From positions 5,653,001 through 5,717,000 of the forward strand of contig NC_079888.1 in NCBI RefSeq assembly GCF_029227915.1: DNA of 64,000 bases, in the 5' to 3' direction. Positions 11,990 through 22,029 of the stretch are shown here, one piece after another. The position numbers were made by a program, and so were the translations under genes. A model generated the notes under the pieces. It had not been told where the DNA came from. It saw only the letters and a program-made list of their open reading frames with translations, and did no database searches. Within the stretch, counting starts at the first letter, position 1. Every line of letters starts with the position of its first letter. This DNA is from Hydractinia symbiolongicarpus (taxonomy: Eukaryota > Cnidaria > Hydrozoa > Anthoathecata > Hydractiniidae).

Positions 11990-12720
11990 AAGTTGTGGTG
12001 CTGACTGCAATTTACCTAAGCTTTCAAGGATAAGGATGTAAGGTTGTAGACCATTTAGCAAGCTTTGTTTGCAAGGGACCAGTGCTCTTTTGTTGCAATG
12101 AAACCACTTACCAGAGTGGTTAATTACAGCCCTTACGTTGTAGTGCTTGCGACAAGAGACTTCACTGTCTACAGTGATAGGTATAGAAACGGTGCCCGGG
12201 TAAGATGTGACAGGAGAACAAACCTTAGACACAAGAACTTTGTTATAGGCAAAACGCTTTAATTGCAGAACCAAAATTTAACTGCACTCTGTGACCTCTT
12301 TTTCAACTGTTGCAGTTTGGTAACTATTGCAGTAGTGACAGAAGTACCAGTTGACACCTGACAATTCTTCGCTCTCCAAAAAGTTATCTATTGAAAATTG
12401 TACAGTTGATGTCAAGGGCAGTTGAAGAAATGGATGGTCAGAGGTGCTAATATTATTGCAAGCGCTGCAAGTAGTGCAGATTTTCACACGAGTGTTAAAT
12501 AATTTACCAAAGAAAGGAAAAGCTAAGGCTAAGGACAACTCTGGTATGAGATACTCAAGAATGCTGAGAGAACGGATTAAAAACAGCGTCCCTTGCATTA
12601 GAAACATGGCCTTTTAATGCATTTTGAAATAAAGAAGGGTTCACGGGAACCTTGGAGGAGGATATATTGCGTAGAATACTTACAAAACTTTTACCTATTG
12701 CCATATTGGAAACTTTTGCA
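11990..12720 (-). pseudogene. Ubiquitin-specific protease (USP) domain fragment, copy A
   Basis: Minus-strand fragments of a C19 (USP/UCH-type) cysteine protease. The finger/zinc part reads ICTTCSACNNISTS and YFCHYCNSYQ (paired CxxC). It is followed by LQLKRFAYNKV, the 'L.LKRF' signature before the His box. The His-box region reads YNVRAVINHSGKW with the GHYT segment deleted, then FHCNKRALV and PYILILE. The Cys box is missing because the copy is 5' truncated. Relative to copy B it lost ~45 bp around the catalytic His. It is not functional, but it preserves the finger region that copy B lacks. Confidence 0.75.
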
Positions 12721-12892
12721 GAGATACTATTTGCGACATACTTGGTTCATTAAAAATTTTAGAAAGGGTTAAATTTCCCCTGCACATATATATTTAACTC
12801 CAAATCTTCTGTGTATACGTCATTCTCACTTTATTTAAGTTTTGTGGCATAGACATCTAAAAGGCAAGTCAAGCGCGCGGTTGCGCATGTCC

Positions 12893-12975
12893 TTTAAAAT
12901 TGGCTGGGTGGTTCTGGGTGATTCTGGGCGGCTCTGGCTGATTTTGGGTGGTTGTGGCTGATTCTGGGTAGTTCC
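12893..12975. repeat. Minisatellite, reverse orientation of the 10.0-kb array
   Basis: Imperfect units of GGCTGATTCTGGGTGGTT. This is the reverse complement of the unit at 10005-10130, so both arrays probably derive from one family of element-internal minisatellite. Confidence 0.7.
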
Positions 12976-13038
12976 ATAGTTTAGTAATACCAAAATCAGG
13001 TGACTGATAGTACTTTGTTCCTCTACAAATATTGCAGA

Positions 13039-13176
13039 ACTAATCGTTAGCCCGTGGAAAAATCCACGGTTTCGCCCGTCCTTTTTATACCGCATTGCGT
13101 GCATCTCGATACCTGCACAGCTAAGCTGACAGACAGACGGACGGACGGACAGACGTATAGGGGTATTATATTGCAG
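13039..13176 (+). mobile_element. Helentron-like (DINE-1/pearl-type) non-autonomous repeat
   Basis: Starts with CTAATCGTTAGCCCGTGG and has the palindrome CCGTGGAAAAATCCACGG. Then come TTTCGCCCGTCC, a short spacer, and a tetranucleotide microsatellite (GACAGACGGACGGACGGACA) followed by GTATAGGGGTATTATATTGC. A hairpin near the end plus an internal tetranucleotide (GTCY/ACGG-type) tract is the hallmark of DINE-1/HINE and bivalve pearl elements, non-autonomous relatives of Helentrons. Related copies occur at 58.6, 58.7, 61.6 and 63.2-63.4 kb. Confidence 0.7.
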
Positions 13177-13523
13177 AATATGTGATCAAAATGCAAAATA
13201 CTACCACAATCACCACAAAACATAGCTTTTTTCACCTACTTTGACGCGCCCTTGACACTATCATGGATTAACACTGAATTCGAGAAATCATTTCTTGATT
13301 ACAAACTTTAGACCCGATTTTGTAACTTGCAAAAATTGATTTGCACACTCGATTTTAAAAATAAATTGTTGATGTTGAAAATAAATGTCGATTTTGAAAA
13401 TAAATGAGAATTTAAAAAAAATGTCCATTTTAAAAATAAATGTCGATTTTGAAAACAACTCTCGATTTAAAAAAAAAAAAAGTTCGACTTCTTAAATAAA
13501 TGCCGATTCGGAAAAAGAATAGG
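13177..13523. other. AT-rich spacer with a degenerate GATTTTGAAAATAAATG repeat
   Basis: Between about 13335 and 13515 a ~27-bp unit (TGTCGATTTTGAAAATAAA and variants) recurs about six times with many changes. No coding signal was recognised. Confidence 0.5.
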
Positions 13524-13760
13524 AGTAACTACATCGCAACGCAGATAGAATTAGTTTTTTAAGACGGAAAGTTAAATGAAAAAGTGATGTTTCTCATCGA
13601 AGATTAGGAAGCCGCTAGAGAACTTCTGTATTCTCCCCCTTACAGGGATGGTCAAAAAGCTAATAGTTTTTAGCTGTACTGTAATGAACACCTTAGCATG
13701 TGGAAACATGAGGATTGACGAAACCCACTCACGCTGTAGGCCATAACTCATGACTCTGGC
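13524..13760 (+). repeat. Dispersed repeat shared with 52140-52335 (inverted)
   Basis: Both copies start with a block like TAACTAGCCTTTTAAGACAG and continue through TTCTGTATTCTCCCC, TTACAGG, AAAAGCTAAT, GCTGTACTG and TGTGGAAACATGAGGATTG in the same order. The start block also appears near 4842 and 5446. The repeat may have coding ancestry but no domain was recognised. Downstream to about 14030 there are only short frames of unknown origin. Confidence 0.65.
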
Positions 13761-14118
13761 AGTAGCTTTACACCTGTTAATGGGCCAAACACTCAGCCTT
13801 ACACAAACGATAGCCGCCTTGGACCACTCTAGTCAGTGTACCACCCTTCCTCCAATATCACTGGTAATTTGGCCTTGTTTTGTGCCCTAACACATAGAAA
13901 CAACACTGATACAAAGGAGAGGAAAAGAGAAACAGTATTTTGAGAAACTTTACACTATACGTTGCCTAGGATTGTCCAAGAAAAGTTTATACTGCGTAAA
14001 TGAAGACAACAAAGATTCTGAAAACTTGTACTTTCAGATATAAGATATATACAAAATAAAAAAATGCAACAGCAACACAAAAACACAAAGAAGATCAGGA
14101 CTGAAATGTCGACGAACT

Positions 14119-14945
14119 TTGAGGTACTGCATCAACAAAGTAACAGCTCCAAAAATGTTTCCTCAATTTGCTCTTTGCAGCACACACTTACACATGAAAC
14201 ATAAGCTTGGTCGTGGAGACAAGCGACACAACCCTGGAAGACCACGAAATTTTACAGTTCGCGAAGAACACACCATACTTAAAGCAAGAACAAAACTTTG
14301 TGAGCAGGGCAATCATATTTCCTCCAAACGCATTCAAGAAGAAAAAACACTATCACATGTATCAACTAGAACAGTACGTCTTTGCTTACATAATAAGCAT
14401 TGATATCGTTATCGTTAAACTCAAGAGAAAAGTGTCACCACCAAAAACGACAAGGTGAAGAAACTTGTATTTGCCAGGGAAATTTCTGGAAGAATAAAAT
14501 TGCGTTTTAGTTTGATGGGGTGAGTTTTGGTCATAAAAGCAATCCAGACGAAGAGGCTCAAGGAACTTTTGCAATGGCTTGGAGACTGCCAAAAGAAGTT
14601 TTTAGCCGAACCACAAAGGTAAAAAGAAAGGGAGTGGTGACAAAATGGCTTATTATTAGTTGGAATAGCATGCGATCGCGGCGTAGTACTCTGTGAACAT
14701 ATGAAAAAATACAATTTTTGCTGTATTTGTAAAAAAGCATTTTCCAAAACCATTCATACAGACTGCCAAACCTCAATGTCTCACGTTTTTACAAGATGGA
14801 TACCGCAATAAGTTTTTAAGGCTGCGAAAGACGTAATAGTTTCTATAAATTGGACGCTGTTTGGAGTTCCAGAAAATGTTTTTACCTTGTCAGGAAGCAG
14901 CTTCATGATGATGTCTACGATAAAGTAACACGAAAAAATTACAAG
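14119..14945 (+). pseudogene. Tc1/mariner-like transposase fossil
   Basis: In shifting frames: GRPRNFTVREEHTILKA, SSKRIQEEKTLSHVSTRTVR (helix-turn-helix / paired-type DNA-binding part, about 14235-14385), then KLVFAREISGR, a block reading roughly 'KLRFSLDGVSFGHKSNP', EEAQGTFAMAWRLPKE, KRKGVVTKWLII (about 14460-14665), GVVLCEHMKKYNF and FGVPENVFTLSGSS (about 14680-14900). This order matches Tc1-like transposases. There are several frameshifts, so it is inactive. No terminal inverted repeats were defined. Confidence 0.65.
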
Positions 14946-15763
14946 CAATTGTGTAAAACAAACAATTAAAAAATTTATATTTTTATTATAAACATAAAGA
15001 TTGAATTTATACCGAAGCGACTGAAACTAAGTATCGCCACTAATAATATAAAATATACAAATACTTATTCATAATACTGTTTAAAGGCATGTTTTGACTT
15101 TTTATGGCACTGACAGAATGTAGGCAGCTATGAGATTGTTAGAGATGCCTTTCCTTGCCATTTTCCAATACTACTGGTGACATGTCATTGACTCGTTGGT
15201 AACATGAGACAAAACAAGTTTTGCAGACGTTTTCGAGTATGTTAAAGAGTGTAACATTTATGATGCAGTAATTGATACTTTGAACTGTACGTGAAACGGT
15301 CAATACTACATTTGCTCGTTACCAGTTAGCTACTCGCAAAACAGGGAATCCCTTTATGAATACTTAGAATAATTAAAAAAAGCTCAGTAAACATTGTGAA
15401 TTTGTTGCCGATTTTGCAAAAATGTAGCGCAAAGAAATGATTGTAGACTTTTTTATCAATGGATCAACATCACAAGGTTGTTACAAACATCAATGATGAT
15501 ACGTACAAGACTGAACAATATAAAATCCTGCTTTATTAGTAAGCGATTCTGAAAAAACACATTTGCCCAAGGTTTAAGGCTTCATGACCAATATAGAAAA
15601 GTATTAAAGTACTTCACTATGATGTAGAACTAATGATTACACATTTCATTTTATATTTTTTGACTGAAAATTGCTTTAGTCTACAGTTTCTAAATTTGTT
15701 TTCTTTATTATAAAATATCGAAATAATATACTTCCGTACTTTATTTCAGCTGTACCCTACGCC
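14946..15763. other. AT-rich stretch without recognised gene
   Basis: Only short frames with many stops; nothing was assigned. Confidence 0.4.
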
Positions 15764-15793
15764 GATATTATGAAGTATTCGCTTCATAATATC
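15764..15793. other. Perfect 12-bp inverted repeat (hairpin)
   Basis: GATATTATGAAG, a 6-base loop TATTCG, then CTTCATAATATC. The arms pair perfectly. No function is inferred; it may be the end or centre of a small foldback element. Confidence 0.7.
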
Positions 15794-17694
15794 CGCGGTC
15801 ATTGCAACTTTAGTAAGTATGTTCAATTTGCATATAGCTAATGCGCACATCGCGACCTTTATTTTTCAATCTGGTCTAAGTACACACTTCTTTATAAGAA
15901 AAATGAAAAGGAACTTCTGTGATCGCGAGGAGTTTGCTCGGACACTTTTCTGTTGGGCAGGTGAAACATGTTTCACAGAAACAGGGAAAAAGCGGTACCT
16001 GCTTGAAGGCCGTTTTGGCAAACTGATCATTCTCGTTGTTTCGACAGTCCGCTCCATTCAGGTTTCTTCCATTCTGTTTCATTGTGTTGTTGATCTCAGC
16101 AATATTATTATATATATTTTTGGCACAGCTAATGTCGCAACATACGCCAGTCAGGGAGATATAAAAAGACAGAAATTTTCTTTGGCAATCTTAATAATAG
16201 CAATATTCAACAAATATGCAGCGAAATTTATTAAAGTCTATAAATGGTGACAGCTCTTTCCCAATACACATATGGACTTTAGATATGCAGTTATTGTTTA
16301 CTAACCTTCCCCTATCCGATTTAGATACATTTAAATTAATTTTATTCATGTTTGGAAATGGTTGCATTTGAATACAACACATTTTAAGTAACCACTTTAA
16401 CAAAAACGCTATGAAAACAATAAAACGCATCCACCAAATTAGATGAATTACAACCAATTTGGAACAAAAATTAAACACATGGTATTATTTTGACATATTT
16501 GAAAACAAAATGTTGTCTTTGAGTGGGATAACCAGGGGATCACAACAAATGTTATAAAACTATTTTAGATGCACCTCTCTTTTAGTTACCCCTTTTTAAG
16601 CCCTGACAAAATAAATGATAAAGTGTTGTTCGCAATTTTTTGCTTTAAAATTTTAGTCCTTAATCATGGACTGCGATCAAGGCAGTACTGGCGTTCTAGA
16701 AGACTTTGACATGTTTGCTCCTCCAAAAGACTACCCTACCTTCGTGCACCAAAAACACTTCGAAAAAAGAAAAAGACAAAGCTAGAACATGCTCCTAAAA
16801 GATAAATAAAAAAAACAGAAATCGAGAGTTTGGGCTATGCATAAATATCGACCCCACCATTTTCGTACTACCCAATGGAAGCAGATGTGTGAACATACAG
16901 CCACCTCCCTTCACCATATTCTCTGGAAAAGTCAATGAAAACATCACACATACAATCTAAATTAAATCAAATTGAATTACTAATACAGTACACCCATATA
17001 CCTGCACCCATACCAGACACATTAACGTGCAGCCAACCTTTCCAGGTAAGTAAGGTAGGTATCCCTCTAGACCTCTGTCTCCACCTGTAACCACCAACAA
17101 GAAAAATTCAATAACTAAAAGAACTACACTACTCCAAAAAGAAGAAATTGAGAATCAAATGCAGCGACCAGTACCACTCATTAACCTCAAAATCCGTCCA
17201 CCTAATTTACACTACAAAAACACCAACTGTAATTCCAATCGAAAAAACACACAATCCAATGACCACCATAAATGTCAAAGAAAAACAAAACAAAACAACA
17301 ATCAAACCCAACATAGAGAATATAAACCAACAGCACCAGAGAGCACAATAAAATACAGAGATTATCGCTGTTTTTAGTGATATATCTCTCACAGACATAC
17401 ACGTCCCCACTGCAATGGTACGCTCATTCAAAATTATTTTTGTAAATACGTAACAGATTTTATCCAACCTATGGTCACGAAACTACCGTCCCACATTAAA
17501 GACACAAAACAGAGGATCGCAGAAGCTCCCACACAAACATCCCCCATGATGAAGTAATAAAATAAAAAATAAAATAAAATGTCTAAGATTGATGAAAAAG
17601 GTTTACAATAGAGCTAGTTGCACTGAAGTATCTGTCTACAGGGACGGTGGTTGTCAAAACTGGAGTTAGGCTCCCAGAAGAAGGTGCTGAATAC
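15794..17694. other. AT-rich stretch, low-confidence frames only
   Basis: A 143-codon plus-strand frame (15819-16250) and a short frame at 16664-16785 (start MDCDQGSTGVLEDFD) are the longest. Neither resembles a family I know, and the region is rich in A/C runs (16850-17340) that generate spurious frames. I do not call a gene here. Confidence 0.35.
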
Positions 17695-17749
17695 ACTTTC
17701 TGTAAAGGGTACAAGGGTTTCGACTCATATTCCTGAACCAAGGTACCCA

Positions 17750-17813
17750 AAATGTCTAGCTAAGTCACCTCAAAAGAGGTCTGCGAACAGTCTTCAGCAG
17801 GAACTAGACATTT
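17750..17813 (-). ncRNA. Conserved 3' UTR fold of the USP-LINE (copy B)
   Basis: The outer arms AAATGTCTAG and CTAGACATTT pair perfectly and enclose two hairpins, one with a TTCG loop next to CAGAC and one with CCTC-TTTT-GAGG. The same three-way design occurs at 39189-39252 and 51578-51639, and decayed at 11577-11640. By analogy with R2, whose protein recognises a folded 3' UTR RNA, this is a candidate template-recognition structure. Confidence 0.6.
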
Positions 17814-17869
17814 CTTTCATCCATAACTTTTCATATGTCCTACTCTGCACAATCTTGTGTGACTGGTGT

Positions 17870-18175
17870 AAGAAGTGGACTCGTCACTCTCCAAAAATAA
17901 GACCAGTGCAGTCAACCCCCCTTGCTGACATAATTTTTATTTTGTTTTTTCCTTTTTGATTGGGGTAATAAGTGGAGTCGTCACTCTCCAAAGATAGGAC
18001 CTGGTACAGTCAAACCCCCTTGCTGGCGTAATTGTTTTTGGTTTTTCGCTTTTATTTTGACTGGCGTAATAAGTGGAGTCGTCACTCTCCAAAGGCTACA
18101 AAAAAACAAAAAGAAAAAAAAGAAAAAAAAAAAAGAATAGTCAAACCCCCTTGCTGACATAACCCGGAAGTTGTG
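17870..18175 (-). repeat. 3' UTR tandem repeats of the USP-LINE (copy B)
   Basis: Three units with GTGGAGTCGTCACTCTCC and AGTCAAACCCCCTTGCTG blocks, spaced by variable T-rich (plus-strand view) runs. The last unit contains a long A-rich tract near 18095-18135. Confidence 0.85.
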
Positions 18176-18187
18176 GTGCTGACTGCA

Positions 18188-19234
18188 ATTTACCTAACTT
18201 CTTCAAGAAAAAGGATGTAAGGTTGTACACCATTAAGCAAGCTTTGTTTGCAAGGGACCACTGCTCTGTCGTTGCAATGAATCCACTTACCATGCACTTG
18301 GTTATAAGCAACAGTTGTGTAATGGCCATTGTTCAAATTTCCGGAGTGGTTAATTACAGCGCTTAAGTTGTAGTGCTTGCAACAAGAGACTTCACTGTCT
18401 ACAGTGATAGGTATAGAAACGGTGCCCGGGTAAGATGTGACAGGGGAACAAACCTTTGTTATAGGCAAGACCTTTGTTATAGGCAAAGCGCTTTAATTGC
18501 AGAACCAAAATTGAACTGCACTCTGCGACCTTTTTTTCAACTGTTGCAGTTTGGTAACTATTGCAGTAGTGACAGAGTACGAGTCTATTTAAGACTGTAC
18601 AGTCGATGTCAAGGGCAGTTGAAGAGATGGACTTACTTGCTCAGAGGTGCTAATATTATTGCAAGCGATGCAAGTAGTGCAGATTTTCACACGAGTGTTG
18701 ATAAATCTAGCAAAGAAAGGAAAGGCTAAGGACAACTCTGGTATTAGATACTCAAGAATTTCTAGGGCATCTTGCTGAGAGAACGGATTAAAAGCAGCAC
18801 CCCTTGCATTAGAAACATGGCCTTTTAATGCATTTAGAAATGAAGAAGTGTTCACTGGAACCTTGGAGGAGGATAGTTTGCGTAGAATACTTACAAAACT
18901 TTTACCTATCGGCATATTGGAATCATTTGCAGAGATGGCGGTGGCGACTGCAGGTAACACAAAAACATTGTAAGATGGAATTGATGTAACATGTGTTGCC
19001 CAAATTTAGCAAGCCGCTGTTGCTGCCTAGTGATTCTTGTGCAGGCAAGGTAGTGGAGCTCTTTGTTACTCCCTGGGGATTCGTGTCCTTAAAGCTAGTG
19101 GTCGAAGTTGCTTGTGACTTGGATGATTTCTTTGAAACAGTTAGTATCAATTGAGCGGTATGCTGTGGATCCCTACCAGGATGAATCCAAGACAAAGAAT
19201 CTCGAGATAGCCAGATGTAAAACGACAATCGCAT
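18188..19234 (-). pseudogene. USP (C19) deubiquitinase domain at the C-terminus of the LINE polyprotein, copy B
   Basis: The Cys box reads LLNLGNTCYINSILQCF with the catalytic Cys codon at 18991-18989; GNTCY.NS.LQ is diagnostic of USP deubiquitinases. A frameshift just after it leads into ANDSNMPIGKSFVSILRKL and FSQQDALEILEYLIPEL (the 'Q.DA.EFL..L' USP block), then CTTCIACNNIS (zinc CxxC). After a deletion removing the LKRF part, the His box is intact: YNLSAVINHSG, NNGHYTTVAYN, WIHCNDRAV and YILFLEEVR, followed by a stop at the edge of the 3' UTR. N-terminally the domain is preceded by SFYIWLSRD, which in the RLE-LINE protein is the end of the endonuclease region. The USP therefore reads as a C-terminal extension of that protein. 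A likely role is processing of the polyprotein or removal of ubiquitin, but no activity is shown. Confidence 0.8.
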
Positions 19235-19239
19235 AGATG

Positions 19240-19796
19240 ACTCAGAGATTTCAGAGTGGAACGCACAGACATGTTAGAAACGCCGAGGCGATGGAGGCAG
19301 ATTCTAACTGTTTCGGAACAAAATCCTCTAGCTCCTACTTCAACAGCAAAGAAATGCACAGACCAATTGTTTAATCTCATGACGGAACAAAGTGACGAGT
19401 ATTTATCAACCTTAACTCCATGCCAAGTCTCCATGTTCGGCAAGTTAATTCAAGGATAATTACAGTTTTGGTCATGGCAGAAGTTAAAAGTATGTCCGGA
19501 CGAAGTTGCGTTACAGCAAGATAAGGTGGTACTATTAAGGTTGAATCTAAGTCTGACAATAATCTCCAATCAGAGGCCAGGTGAAGGATACCTTGAATTT
19601 TTGAACGCCTTTTGGTGAGAAGACGTTTACCAGCTGGAACAAGGGATACTTTATGACATCTAGATGGTTTTGCTGGCTCATAATCGGATAAGAACTTCTG
19701 AATGGCTGTCACTGACACACGTAGAACAGTATCGTGGCGGTACGTAAATGAAAGAAAATAATTTACAAAGAGGTGGCAAGCCACCGCAATGATCAA
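19240..19796 (-). pseudogene. Restriction-like endonuclease region of the LINE (copy B)
   Basis: This minus-strand frame begins at the recombination joint and reads YRHDTVLRVSVTAIQKFL, then KIQGILHLASDWRLLSDLDS and TQLRPDILLTS...KTVIILELT. The RHD motif and the RPD...E(L/V)T pattern correspond to the restriction-like endonuclease (PD-(D/E)xK type) found C-terminal of RT in R2-group LINEs. An overlapping frame (19147-19443) continues with VEVGARGFCSETVR, the conserved post-endonuclease helix. The CCHC knuckle expected just before YRHD is replaced here by the inserted tail segment at 19797-20012; copy C retains that part. Confidence 0.65.
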
Positions 19797-20012
19797 CTCA
19801 ACCTGTTAGGTCTTTGGAAACAAGCTAGAGGTTGTGAGAACATGCCTCTAAAAGCACAATTCTCCCTTTTTACAAAGAATTAAATAAAAAAATATAAAAA
19901 ATAAAATAAAAAGGACACAACACATTTGAAAAGATGAATAGAACTTTAACCAAGGGCAGGTAGGTTTCGACCCATATTTCTAAATCTAAGTACCCCGGAT
20001 GTCTAGCTGGGT
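19797..20012 (-). repeat. Fragment of LINE 3' tail embedded within the coding region of copy B
   Basis: Reading on the minus strand, GAGGTGACCCAGCTAGACAT...GGTCGAAACCTACCTGCC...CCAAAGACCTAACAGGTTGA matches the tail of copy C (51616-51840), not coding sequence. It replaces about 75 bp that in copy C encode the HILGACRTSLTQGRY segment. This is best read as a later rearrangement or nested tail. Confidence 0.75.
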
Positions 20013-21622
20013 CACCTCGAATTTTGAATTCTCCACTTGACAAGATTTGTAGGAGAAGGAAGCGTGTCATAGGTTGCGCTGATGCAAAACGAAGATAAAC
20101 TTTGCGGCAGAGACAGTAGGTTCTTCCAAGAAAGATCGTATTTAATAAACGAGCACCATTTAGTCCAGTTACCTTGGACATGAAGCTGAACGGCTCGAGC
20201 ATAATAGATGTCTTCCTCATTGTCCTGCACAACATCTGATACAAGTTCGCGGTAAGAATGGATACCAATTGCTGGGACACTCTTATGGCTTACCAGTCCC
20301 AAGCCTGCTCTACCAAGCTGGTGGAAACCAAGTATTTTCATGAACTCGAGTTGACTCTCTGCTGATTTTCCTGTTTGATCTACCTTCCAGTGTTCAGCCT
20401 TTAAGTCTGGAGGAGAGTCTGAGACTAGAGGATCAGCCGAATCTCGGAGGAGAAGATGACCACTGATCTTGGCAGATTTTATTACAGAGGATTGACATTT
20501 TAAAGATAACGGGCATGGCGATGAAGCGGAATACAAACTTATGTTAGAAATAGAGTGATGGAGTCTCAGCCACTTTCTTATGAAGAAAGAAAACTTTTGT
20601 TCCAGTGAAACAATACGAGATATCGGAACTTTGTAAATTAAAAAAGGCCATCGTATTCGGGGAATTAAAATATGATGCAAAAACCACACTTTGTGAATGC
20701 CTCTATGGGAAGACTTATCTATGAGTTTGACTTGCTCTACAGGGTTAACAATAACCTGTTGGACAACAGTTGAATCTGACAATGTTGAATTTATCGTCCG
20801 GCCAAGAAACTTAACTGGGTTTGCGTGAATAAATGGGATTGGTTCTTGCAGGACACCAAAAGGAGACTGATCTAAAACTTTTCCATTAGCTATAAAAATG
20901 CTTCGTGATTTTGAAGGTCTAAAGCCCATTCCAGCCCAATGAAGTGCTGTTACACAACGATCCAACAAGTTTTGAGTTTGAGGGACACTTGAAGACATTA
21001 AAAATATGTCATCCATAAAGGCCTTAACCGGAGGATGGTCTGAATCGCCAGGCGGAACACAACTTTCTAACTCTTCTTCGGCGCACACATATTCAATGAT
21101 TACACTTATAGCTGCCAAATGATTGATAATGTACATCCAATAAAAATACCTCTAAAGTGTTGGTGCCAGCTGGATGAGGCTGTAAAAGAGAATGACTTGC
21201 TCCAGAGGCTGCCATAGTAGGCGTTAATAAGCCTTATCCAAGACTCTGAAACACCACAGCGACGAAGGGCCATGAAAATGAGTTTATGCGGTATAGTGGG
21301 ATACGCATTCGCCACATCAAGCCATATTGCAGATTGTGCATTTTTTCTAGACTTGGCGTTTCTCAGAGCAGCCCAGACAAGAGACATATGCTCCCAGCAA
21401 CCAGGAACTTTTTCCATACATCCTTTTTGAATGGATTTGTTAATAAAGAGGTTTTTCTGAATGATGTGGTTTTCTAGGCGCTTTGACACAAGACTGAAAA
21501 AAAGTTTTCCCTCCACATTGAGAAGAGTTATTGGCCGAAAGTCCTTAATGGATGATGGAGATGAAGGCTTGTTTTTAGGGATATAAACTTCTGAAGCGAC
21601 CCTCCACTTAACAGGAATGTAG
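20012..21622 (-). pseudogene. Reverse transcriptase of the R2-like (RLE) LINE, copy B
   Basis: In minus-strand order: VYIPKNKPSSP, IKDFRPITLLNVEGKLFF (RT motif 1/2), LFINKSIQKGC, AIWLDVANAYPTIPH (motif A with Asp), RGIFIGCTLS (motif B) and, after a frame change near 21120, VKAFMDDIFLMSSS (motif C FMDD). Then GMGFRPSKSRS, NPVKFLGRTI (thumb start) and a long downstream region to TNLVKW. The set FRPI.L.NVEGK / LDVANAY / (F)xDD is typical of R2-type RTs common in cnidarians. The segment is mostly one open frame of 374 codons plus a second of 210 codons whose first ~37 codons are Tigger terminal sequence. The catalytic Asp residues are present, so decay looks modest. Confidence 0.8.
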
Positions 21623-21639
21623 TACTTTAAAGGAAGAAA

Positions 21640-21830
21640 TTTTCGCGAGGCCAAAAAATCGCGAAATTTTTGGAATTTATTTTCGCGGATAGCCTCTCCT
21701 AAGATTTTTCGCGGGAATATATTTTCGCGAATGAACACTTTCGAAATTTTTCGCGAGAAAAAATTTTCGCGAATGGCCTATTTTTAAAATATTTCGCGAG
21801 AATAAACTTTCGCGAACGAAGACATTTTTG
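21640..21830. repeat. Left subterminal TTCGCG repeat array of element 1
   Basis: About ten occurrences of the CGCG core in contexts such as TTTTCGCGAATGG and TTTCGCGGGAATAT, alternating in orientation. The matching array lies at 25040-25200. Such arrays are plausible transposase binding sites. Confidence 0.85.
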
Positions 21831-22029
21831 ATTTTTTTATACGTACCTAATTTATAAAAAACGTGTTTTTTATACAAAAAGCAGTTATATAAATGACAGC
21901 TGATTTGAGAATGTAAGTTTTTCTTTCGTTTGCACTCTTTCAAAACACAAAATAAACTATATATAAACAAGTTTTACAGGGTAAAGCTTTTCGTATTAAC
22001 GAGTAACAAAAATATTTGTTCTAACAGTG

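Larger units (their letters stand above)
11338..12735 (-). mobile_element. USP-carrying LINE, copy A (3' end only)
   Basis: A 5'-truncated copy on the minus strand. In element order it has USP C-terminal coding fragments (12735-12000), the tandem-repeat 3' UTR (about 11985-11690), a conserved foldable segment (11640-11577), and a tail ending at about 11338 with ...GCACTTTGCTATTTTCATTC. The tail matches copy D (38.1-39.5 kb) and the USP and tandem repeats match copies B, C and D in the same order. No RT is present in this copy. Confidence 0.8.
17695..21622 (-). mobile_element. USP-carrying R2-like LINE, copy B, main (3') part
   Basis: The most complete copy in the window, on the minus strand. 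In element order: RT (21622-20012), restriction-like endonuclease region (19796-19240), USP domain (19234-18188), tandem-repeat 3' UTR (about 18175-17870) and 3' fold (17813-17750). Homology to the other copies stops at about 17695. The 5' part continues beyond the Tigger/pogo insertion at 25215-25880. It carries several frameshifts and one internal rearrangement, so it is not intact. Confidence 0.8.

Noticed and set aside
15819-16250. A 143-codon frame
   Set aside because: No recognisable domain, hydrophobic composition expected from AT-rich DNA, and no neighbouring element structure; left as low-confidence text in the spacer entry.
17148-17467. Overlapping frames on both strands at 17.2-17.4 kb
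   Set aside because: They come from A/C-rich low-complexity sequence (Asn/Gln/Thr-rich on one strand, Phe/Val/Cys-rich on the other) with no domain.
21640-21830. Regular TTCGCG-containing repeats resembling a CRISPR-like or satellite array
   Set aside because: Units are irregular, alternate in orientation and are mirrored at the other end of a TA-flanked transposon, so they are subterminal repeats.
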